DNA of 64,000 bases from Monodelphis domestica (taxonomy: Eukaryota > Chordata > Mammalia > Didelphimorphia > Didelphidae): positions 182,756,309 to 182,820,308 of the forward strand of contig NC_077228.1 in the NCBI RefSeq assembly GCF_027887165.1. The letters are read 5' to 3'. The position numbers and the translations under genes were made by a program. The notes beneath the pieces are model-generated. The model did no database searches. It worked only from the letters and a program-made list of their open reading frames with translations, and was not told the origin of the DNA. Of this stretch, positions 56,502 to 64,000 are shown piece by piece. Every line of letters starts with the position of its first letter. Position 1 is the first letter of the stretch.

Positions 56502-57535
56502 AAGATCAAATATTATTTCATCTTAACATCATCTTATAGAAATTTATATTTTGTGAAAGTTTTATTATATATTAATGATTAATGAAATAGTATATGAACA
56601 TAATTAATAAACCAATCTATGCATACTGGAAATGTTGGGAATGGAGAATGCTTATTTTTTAAAAAAAATATGAGTTTGTGATTCAAAAAGTTTGGAAACC
56701 ATTGATCTTTAAAGTCCTGCAGCATTCAGTTTCTATGTTTATGTACAGATTACAGATGGGGAGGAGGGAGTTTAGAATGAGGAAGGATGCCAATTTGACC
56801 CTATTTTAGGTCTGCCCAGGAGACAGTCAGACCAAAGATTCTCTTTCTACTCTTGGTCTCTTCGTAGAGCCCAATCTCCCTGTCAAAGTGAATTTTACCT
56901 TAACTGAAAGCCAAAACATTACACTGAACAATTTTGCCTGTTTTTTCTTTTAAGGAGTTAACACAGAGTTTGACAAGGAGAGTCACGATTCAGCCCCAAG
57001 GAATTAGGACAAATGAGCCCAGACAGATTACCAGCATCAGATGACAAAGCTAGTCTGCAAACTGGAGAAAAGTCTTTGTGCCACGGCTGGGAAAGAAGTC
57101 GATAGAAAGGGCCTAGAGTCATTGGTAAAAGTTGGACTGTGGGGGGTATAGCTCTTTCTGTGGCTTGATCTGTTTTGATCTTTTAATTTCACTAGAGCCA
57201 GAGGTTGAATTTAACCTTGGTTGTCACAGACACCACATTTACATCTGAATCTTAAAGAGCAACTCAGGAGAAACTCTTTCCCTAGGGCTGAGTTTATCTC
57301 AGCCACCACAGTCACCCATCATCCCTTAATCTCTATAGGGCTTTATAGCCTGAAAAGCACTTTTACATATAGTGTTTCATTTTGTTAAGAAACACCATGA
57401 TAGAACGTATCAAATTCTAGACTTGCAGTCCGGAAATCCTGATTTAAATCTGGCCACCCAAACCAGTTATGTCATCTTAGACAAGTGACTTGACCTTTAG
57501 GTGCATCAAGCAGTCTTATGGGGTGTTCATACTTA
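56502..57535. other. Intergenic, unclassified
   Basis: Begins with 'aagatcaaatattatttcat', shared with 47.66 kb. The remaining kilobase shows no gene. A weak forward SINE head lies near 57400-57500 ('tctggccacccaaacca'). Confidence 0.35.
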
Positions 57536-57539
57536 TAAA

Positions 57540-58092
57540 GTATAGATGGATGGGTGTGGTGTTCAGGGAGGACCAGCATTTCTAGTGGGACGGCTTGCTG
57601 AGCCCTTTTCAGGGCTGCTCATCCACCTTTGGTGTCTACCCATCACTCAGCTCTCACTTGTGGTTCCAAGAAGCTGTAGCAGGCCCGTGGCCACACCTTA
57701 GGAAAACTTTCTTGGCAGATGGGCTAAGTCAGGTGGAGGGTAACCAACAGACCTCAAGTCAATGGTGAATTAGGGGGATGTCTACTCCAAGCATATGAAG
57801 ACTTTCCTACGTGCAACAGGAAGAGGAGAGCAATTTATTCCAATGGCCACGGAGATGGCAGAAGCAGGTTCTCTGGAGCACATTTTGAGCCTGGTCAGAA
57901 ACTGAAGACTCCAAGGTCATCCACTGCATCCCAAACTGATTTTTGTCCTTTCACTGGACTTGGAGAATTCTGAAAGAGAGAGTGAGACTGATGCCTTTCT
58001 ACAACTCTGGTTCTCTTAAATCCAATTCACTACTAGCACATCCAGTGATATTATTGGTCCTCTTTGAAAATGAAGGAAAAACAATAGATGGG
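57540..58092 (+). repeat. SINE-C, longest copy
   Basis: About 550 bp: 'gtggtgttcagggaggacca', 'ggcccgtggccacacctta', 'gtaaccaacagacctcaagt', 'ggggatgtctactccaagca', 'ccaaggtcatccactgcatc', 'aagagagagtgagactgatg', 'ctttgaaaatgaaggaaaaa'. It defines the family length in this window; the 29.4- and 49.3-kb copies lack the 5' part. Confidence 0.8.
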
Positions 58093-58194
58093 TCATCATA
58101 GGAGAACATCCTTCAAATATTCATGAATCTTGTTAGAGCCTCATAAAAAACCCGTGAAGTAGACTGAAGTAGACATAAAATCTTAAGCACTCAA

Positions 58195-59055
58195 GGGAAC
58201 TCTAGAGACCAGCTAGTGCAATTCTTTCCCAAAATATGAATTCCATATACAATAATCCCATAAGGGACTGACTCTTCTTGAAAACCTCCAGGGATGGGGA
58301 ATGGAGTTGTTTCCCCAATTCCCCTACCTTCCCAGGCAGCCCGTTCTATTTGTATATAACTCTAATTGTTAGAATCTTTTTTTTCTTCTTAAATAGAACT
58401 AAATTCTTCCTACCTATAACTTCCATCCAGGCACCATAATTCTGCCTTCAGGGCCTGTGCTGAACAAATCTAATTTTTGAAGTAAAATCTTTGGTAGTCC
58501 TTCAAATATTTTATACACCAACCCCAAGTCTTCTCTTATGTTAAACTATTTCAATTTCCCTAACCATTTTTTATGAAAAGATTTTCAAGTCCTCATGGAC
58601 TTTGGATGCCATCTTCTGGATATGTTGCTGCTCATCGATGCCCCTTCTAAAACTGTTGTGGTTCCGTCATTTTCTATAGTGTCTGATTCTTCTTGACTGC
58701 ATTTGGGGTTTTCTTGGCATTGGTACTGGGATGCTTTGCTATTTCCTTCTTCAGCTCATTTTACAGATGGGGAAGCTGAAGCAACACAACTGGGTTTGAA
58801 CTCATGAAGATGAGTCTTCCTGATTCCAAGCCCAGTGTTCTAGTCACGGCACCATTTAGCTGCCCGAATTCTAAAATGCAATGTTCCAAATCTGACAAAA
58901 TATTCTAGTTGTGAAACAACTGGGACATAGTATAAAACCTTATATATTTTTGCTAAATATGGCCCAAGATTGCTTTTAGTTTTTTTGGCCACCACGTCAA
59001 ACCATTGATTGATGTTGTACTTTCAATGTACTAGCATTCCTAGGTTGCACTCATT
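58195..59055 (-). mobile_element. CR1/L3 3' end, reverse
   Basis: Complements of the CR1/L3 3' region: 'cagcccgttctatttgtata', 'gccttcagggcctgtgctga', 'tagtccttcaaatattttat', 'tggatgccatcttctggata', then, after a SINE-B, 'gcaatgttccaaatctgaca', 'ggcccaagattgcttttagt', 'ttggccaccacgtcaaacca'. It parallels 43.7-45.3 kb. Confidence 0.75.
58653..58868 (-). repeat. SINE-B nested in CR1/L3
   Basis: Reverse copy flanked by ttctaaaa at 58645-58652 and 58869-58876. Contains 'ttggggttttcttggcattg' and 'ggcaccatttagctgcccga'. The internal 'gggtcacacagctagtaag' block has been lost. Confidence 0.85.
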
Positions 59056-59389
59056 TATTCATTTCTTATATATTAAATTTTGACACAACAGACACTTGAC
59101 AACCAAAACCTAATCAACACCCACCCTGCCATATACACATCTTACAAAGTACATGCCCCACAGTTGGTCAAACCACCTAAAAGAATGACTTCAAAGGATA
59201 TTCAAAGGTAATATCCTTTGATATCCTTTCCCCTTGTAGTTTATCACTTATTAGTAGAGAGGAATTATGTGTACTTTAACTTTGATAGTATAGTACCAGA
59301 ATTCTTCCTTGTATTTGACCTGAGTTTTCCAGTCTCTTAGTACTGAGTTTATTTACAGAGTTGTAGTTATTGTGTCTATTATACTTTTG

Positions 59390-59625
59390 ATTCACTCCTC
59401 ATCAATTCATACAAGTGTTCCTCTATGTTCCTCAAGTTGTCATATTACATTATTACAAAGGGTACCATAATATTCCATCACAATCACTATTTGTATAGAC
59501 ATTCCTCCATTCTCTGGCATTTGGTTTCTTTTCCAGATTTTTGTTATCACAAATAATGCTATTGATATTTTTTAACATGAGTCTTCTTTTGACATCATGA
59601 GTATATAAGAGTATAAAACCAGGAG
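59390..59625 (-). mobile_element. L1 3' end fragment, old
   Basis: 'atcaattcatacaagtgttc', 'ccataatattccatcacaat', 'attcctccattctctggcat' parallel the reverse L1 3' end at 32.6-33.1 kb. Confidence 0.55.
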
Positions 59626-59699
59626 TGGTCAAAAATAAAAAAGATTTAATAACTCTCCTTATCTAATATGTGCAAATTGCTTTTCAGTTTTTTGGACCA

Positions 59700-59885
59700 A
59701 TTGGTGAAATGGAAAATGTGCTGTCTTTGAAGGCAGAGGACATAGGTTCAAATCCCAGAGCCACTAGTTACTGCCTGTGTGACACTGGATAAATTACTTC
59801 ACTTCTCTAAGACTAATTTCCTCTATAAAGTGAGAGGATTGGATTGAATGACTTCTCAGGCTCCTTTTAACCCTAAATTTGTGGT
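59700..59885 (+). repeat. MIR-related SINE
   Basis: 'cataggttcaaatcccagag', 'ctgtgtgacactggataaat', 'gaggattggattgaatgact'. Confidence 0.65.
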
Positions 59886-59977
59886 CCAAATTCATAGCTT
59901 TAAGAGCAACTGATTACCATGTCTGTGTGGAAAATCAATGTTGGAATGGGATATTTTTAAGTGCTTTTTTATTTCAT

Positions 59978-60524
59978 TGTACTATTATTTTTCTTAGGAA
60001 TGGGATATTTTCTGTAAAATAATTTTCAGCCCCACTGAAAAACATTTGATTTTAGGGTTATAGATTGAACCAGTTTCTCCCCAAGCTGTGACACTAGGTG
60101 GGGTCTACCCTATATTTGTCTAGGCCTTCATTTTTGTTAAACAAGGAGACCAGCTCCTTGTTTATCAGTAAAAGAGAATTTTCTCTTAGGTAACAAAGTC
60201 AGTCAGATAGGAGCATATTGGGTCACTTGGCAAAGAGGTTGGGGGAGACAGAAACTCTTGGTGTCCAGAAGACTCTTGTCTGATTGAGGTCTGATTCCTC
60301 TAATCAGAGAAGCTCTGGAAGGAGTATAAATTGACAGAGGGACCTTTTTCTTCCTGGAACTGAGAACTCAAGAGGCATCTTCTGGCTCTTGGCTTGCTCT
60401 GCTGCTCGTGCATCTCTTTTTTCTTTCTTTCTCTGGCCTTCCTTTTGCTAGTAAATAAATAATAATTATAAGATTAAAGATATGATCTCCAGAGAGTTTT
60501 AATCATTATATCTGTCTTCCCACA
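59978..60524 (+). mobile_element. Probable solo LTR of an endogenous retrovirus
   Basis: 547 bp beginning TGT and ending ACA, flanked by tcat at 59974-59977 and 60525-60528. Inside are TATAAA (60325-60330) and AATAAA (60454-60459) about 125 bp apart, in the order U3-R-U5. No internal retroviral genes lie next to it. A 4-bp duplication can arise by chance, so the ends are tentative. Confidence 0.5.
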
Positions 60525-60714
60525 TCATTTTCAATATTCTAGTCCTTCTCATCTTTCCCAACTTGATGGTTGTCAGTCAATACTTTCAAATTGACTTAGA
60601 AATGCATTCTAATTAGTGATGTTGCGCCATTTTGGGTGGTTGTTGGTAGCTTACATTTCTTCTTCTAAATTGTACATTCATAACCTTTGACTTATTCATC
60701 TAAGGGAATGGATC

Positions 60715-60860
60715 ATAGGATACACAGAGCTGGAAGTGACTTTGAAAGTCATCTGGCCTAAATTCCTCATGTCACAGCTGAGAAAACTGAAATCAAGATA
60801 GGTTAATAGCACACCCACTGTCATACAAATGGGCTCTTGCTCTTATAGATTTTGCAGCCA
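60715..60860 (-). repeat. MIR-related SINE fragment
   Basis: 'acacagagctggaagtgact', 'cctcatgtcacagctgagaa'. Confidence 0.45.
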
Positions 60861-60894
60861 GGATTTATATAGATGTTTAAGGGTTGCAAAATAC

Positions 60895-60942
60895 TATGTA
60901 TATATATAATATATACTTATATATATATACATACATATATAT

Positions 60943-60985
<43 letters not shown>
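60895..60985 (+). repeat. (TA)n/(TACA)n microsatellite
   Basis: Interrupted TA with TACATACA motifs, ending in about 12 pure TA units. Confidence 0.93.
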
Positions 60986-60989
<4 letters not shown>

Positions 60990-61017
60990 CATTTGATCTT
61001 TATAATCACCCTGGGAA

Positions 61018-61120
61018 GTAGTAGTAGTAGTAGTAGTCTCTCGGTAACCGAGGATGATGATTGTCTTTGTGCGCTTTCATCTATGATGAGTGTGCACAAA
61101 GACACTTGTGCGTGAAGGAG
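61018..61120. repeat. Hairpin-rich element after (GTA)n
   Basis: A short (GTA)n leads into CTCGGT-A-ACCGAG (61040-61052), then an inverted repeat with arms 61063-61081 and 61085-61103. Its sense is unknown; it may be the head of a SINE. Confidence 0.7.
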
Positions 61121-61124
61121 ATAT

Positions 61125-61270
61125 CATTCCTATCTTACAGATGAAGAAACTAAGGCAGACAAAGACAGATTTGACTAAGGTCACAGCTAGTAAGTGTTGG
61201 GAGATCAGATTTGAATTCAGGTCATCCTGGCTTTAGATTCAGTGCTCTTATTCACTGTGTGACCCAAATG
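61125..61270 (-). repeat. MIR fragment
   Basis: 'cttacagatgaagaaactaa', 'aaggtcacagctagtaagtg', 'ttcagtgctcttattcactg'. Confidence 0.6.
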
Positions 61271-61274
61271 ATTG

Positions 61275-62225
61275 CTGGTGGGGTAGCCTTCTCACCATGC
61301 CCACATCTCTCTCACTTTGCTTTGCTAAATGATAGGAATTTCCTCAAGATGGAAAAGAAGAGAGACACAATCGAGGCAGAAAGGAATGTCACTCAGGTCT
61401 AGAAAAAGAGACAGACAGTGGAGTCCCCACTCCTTGCTGGAGTTGCCTGCTGGGTTCATTCACTCTACTCTAGGGGATAGCCAAAGCTGTGGAAAACAGT
61501 TGTGGATGCCCTCCTAGGATCAGATAGCTAAGACCAGGGGAATACCAACCTTCCTATGGTTCATTTTGCACTGGAAGCCACAAGTCCTTAGACCAGAGTT
61601 CCTCTAGAGTTTCTTTCTACTACTAATGACTTTAGTGTCCTACTGGAAGTTTGAATGGAATATTCTGTGGAGCTTTTGTTTTTTTTTACACTTCTTTGCC
61701 CACTCAAATGAGGAACAGTCATGGGCAACTAAAAATCTAAAATTATGAATGTCTTAGAGCTCCTAAATCTGAACTAATCCAGTGTTTGTAGGGATTTGGG
61801 GCATTCAGAGAGCAATAGCCTTACAGCCACTTGATAGATCTTTCAATTCTTTTATTATATATTATATATTTAGTATCGTGTCCTATTTATGTACTTTTTT
61901 AGTTCTATGCTAAGAATCAAAAATAGCTAGACATCTACAATATTCAAGCATGCTTATCTACCTCTGTGGAAAGTTGACTTCATCAGATCAAGGTCACATA
62001 ACTAGAAATCACTGAAGTATATCAAGTCTAAAATTTAAAAAGACATGGATACTATTTTCCAATTTATTTTCTTCATGATTTTTAAAATATAAGTCTTCTT
62101 CTACAATATGACCAAAATGGATATATATATACTTTTATTTTAATAACAAATTTATGCATAACTTTTACAAAGACTTAGGACCCAAATTGTCTTTCCTTTT
62201 TTCCCTCCTGAAGCTGACAAGCCAT
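61275..62225. other. Intergenic, no feature seen
   Basis: AT-rich. Short open frames near 61211-61517 have no recognisable domain. Confidence 0.3.
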
Positions 62226-62229
62226 TCAA

Positions 62230-62800
62230 TCAGAATTATATATGTATTACCACACAAAACACTGGAAATATATTTTGCATGACTGCATGTATATAACTGT
62301 AGCAGTAGGGTTGCAAAGCATGATTGGCAGGTCCTCAAGACAGAGAGTCTTCAGAGCTGGCAGGGGAAGGTTCCAAAACTGTTGGAGACACAGTTTATCC
62401 CAACTGGATTTTGAGCTGACACCTGACAGTGGCAGATCTTATCTCTCTCATGGACTCCATTGGACTTTGGACAAGCAGACCTTCAAGCAAGAGTGAGCAG
62501 GAGTTTCCCCTAATACTCTTACGTGAACTAAGGGAAGATTGTGGAAGATTTCAGTCATCCTCTGGACCTCTGAGGACCTTCATCTGGATACCAGCATCTG
62601 CCTGCTAAGGATTCTATATATGTGAGATCTCTGAGTTTATGTTGGACTCATCTTTAGTGTAGGAAGATAGGCTTATTAGCTAGGGGGTTAAACTAGAGGT
62701 TAAGCAGTCTGATCTCCCTTTGTCTCCTTTCTCCCTTCCCATTCTCTGTTAAAATAAAATCAAATATTTATATGTATTCCCTCTGTGTTTCTTCCCTAAA
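62230..62800 (+). mobile_element. LTR-like sequence
   Basis: Has a TATATAT (about 62613-62620) and an AATAAA (about 62754) roughly 140 bp apart, with C/T-rich sequence after it, similar in layout to the LTR at 60 kb. TG/CA ends and duplications were not found. It could also be an unrelated interspersed repeat. Confidence 0.3.
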
Positions 62801-62934
62801 ACCCTTCCAAACTAATTGTACCATTTCATAACCTAGATTAAATTGCTTACTGTCTAGGGAGACCAGGAGGATAGGATGAAGAGAAAGAATTTAGAACTTG
62901 GGATTATTTTAGAAAATGAATGAATGTTAAAAAA

Positions 62935-64000
62935 TTGTCTTTAGCAAGCCCAGTATCTCATACCATACACCAAGGTAAAGTCAAAATGGATACTTGAATC
63001 TACAAATAAAAGGTGATACCATAAACAAATTAAGGGGAAGACAGAGCCGTCAGACTTATGGATGAAGGAAGAATTTATGACTAAGATATTGAGAACATAT
63101 CCAAAAAAAAATGAAATGGATAATTTTGATAATGTCAAATTGAAAATGTTTTGCATAAACAAAACCAAATGCAACCAAGATTAGAAGGGAAACAACAATT
63201 TGTAGGAGTGTGGAGGGGGAGAATTATATAACAAATATCTCTGAAAAAGGCCTAATTTCTCAAATATATAAAGAACTGAGTCAAATTTGTAAGAATATAA
63301 AGCATTCCCCAATTGGAAAATAGTCAAAGGATATAAGCAAGTAGTTCCAGAGGAAGAAATTAAAACTATATTTAGACAAATGAAAAAAAATGTACCAAAT
63401 CACTATTGATTAGAGAAATGCAAACTAAAATAACTCTGAGATACTACCTCACCTCTATCAGATTGACTAATATGACCAAAAAAGAAAATGATAAATGTTG
63501 GAGGGGACGTGAGAAAATTGGGACACTAATACACTATTAATGTATCTGTGAACTGATACAACCATTCTGGAGAGCAATCTAGAATCACTCCCAAAGAACT
63601 ACAAATCTATGCATACTCTTTGACCCACCAATGAGATCAGAGATGGGGGGAAATGTCCTACTTGTACAAAAATATTTTTAGTAGTTCTCTTTATAGTGGC
63701 AAAGAACTAGAAACTGAGTGGGGTGTCCATCAGTTAAGGAATGGGTGAACAAGTTGTGGTATATAGTTGTAATGTAATACTATTGCACCATTAGAAATGA
63801 CAAACAAGACTAGTTCAGGAAAACCTGCAAATACTTAAATGACAATACATATGCAAAGTGAAGTGAGCAGAACCAGAACAGTATACATAGCAAAAGAAAT
63901 ATTGTACAATGATCAACTATGAAGGATTAAGCTAATATTAGCAAAACAAGATCCCAAGATAATTCCAAGGGACTCATGCTCAAAAAAAAACAACAAAAAA
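62935..64000 (+). mobile_element. L1 ORF2 C-terminal and 3' part, reaches window edge
   Basis: 'catacaccaaggtaaagtca', 'aaatgttttgcataaacaaa', 'atattaaagaactg'-like words, 'ctctgagatactacctcacc', 'gttggaggggacgtgagaaa', 'caccattctggagagcaatc'-like block, and finally 'aaagtgaagtgagcagaacc'. Same order as 53.7-54.6 kb. Frames are broken; it ends in A-rich sequence at the edge. Confidence 0.8.

Noticed and set aside
56030..56509. 159-codon minus-strand frame
   Set aside because: Lies in the GC-rich L1 5'UTR; no known L1 ORF there and no recognisable domain. Long frames are expected in GC-rich DNA.

Overview
The window looks like nuclear DNA from a marsupial, probably opossum-like. This rests on its repeat content: a dense mix of MIR and L2 fossils, CR1/L3 elements, marsupial-type L1 (including one long copy), and three recurring tRNA-derived or composite SINE types. 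I call these SINE-A (head 'cagctgggtggctcagtgga', tail 'gatggaaggtaagggttt'), SINE-B (head 'gtggatagagtgctgggcct', tail 'gacatgactgaa..caacaa') and SINE-C (tail 'tttgaaaatgaaggataaac'). Species and repeat-family names were not checked against a library. Introns, CpG-poor flanks and microsatellites rule out a prokaryote.

The only host gene I can support is the 5' end of MSI2 (Musashi RNA-binding protein 2) on the minus strand. Five coding exons (14094-14033, 13747-13707, 13383-13302, 12551-12467, 8374-8333) join in frame through GT-AG introns to encode residues 1-104: the N-terminus, essentially all of RRM1 and the start of the inter-RRM linker. The CpG-rich promoter lies at about 14.1-14.9 kb, with E-box, GC-box, CCAAT and CRE-type motifs. 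Positions 1-8332 are the start of intron 5; exon 6 (RRM2) must lie beyond the left edge. The stretch 6.7-16 kb has almost no interspersed repeats, unlike the rest of the window.

Right of 15 kb is intergenic and repeat-built. At 19-24 kb there are GGAA-type purine tracts. At 28-33 kb lie a hAT-like MITE, nested SINEs and an uninterrupted (GAA)~66 tract. At 34.4-38.8 kb is a plus-strand CR1/L3 fossil that still shows its ORF1 esterase motif and reverse-transcriptase region. At 42-46 kb are nested insertions, including a minus-strand CR1/L3 element split by a hAT MITE with an exact 8-bp target duplication. At 47-56.5 kb a 5.4-kb 5'-truncated L1 (+) sits inside a SINE-C; 70 bp further on is a minus-strand L1 fragment with an intact 5' end but no 3' end or poly(A), flanked by an exact 10-bp duplication. 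At 57-64 kb are another SINE-C, a CR1/L3 3' end, a probable solo LTR, a hairpin-rich element and an L1 3' part running off the right edge.

No unknown multi-gene system was found. The most unusual items are the 3'-truncated L1 and its neighbour that breaks at the same ORF1 position, the recognisable CR1 esterase fossil, the long GAA tract, and the compact, repeat-poor MSI2 5' end.
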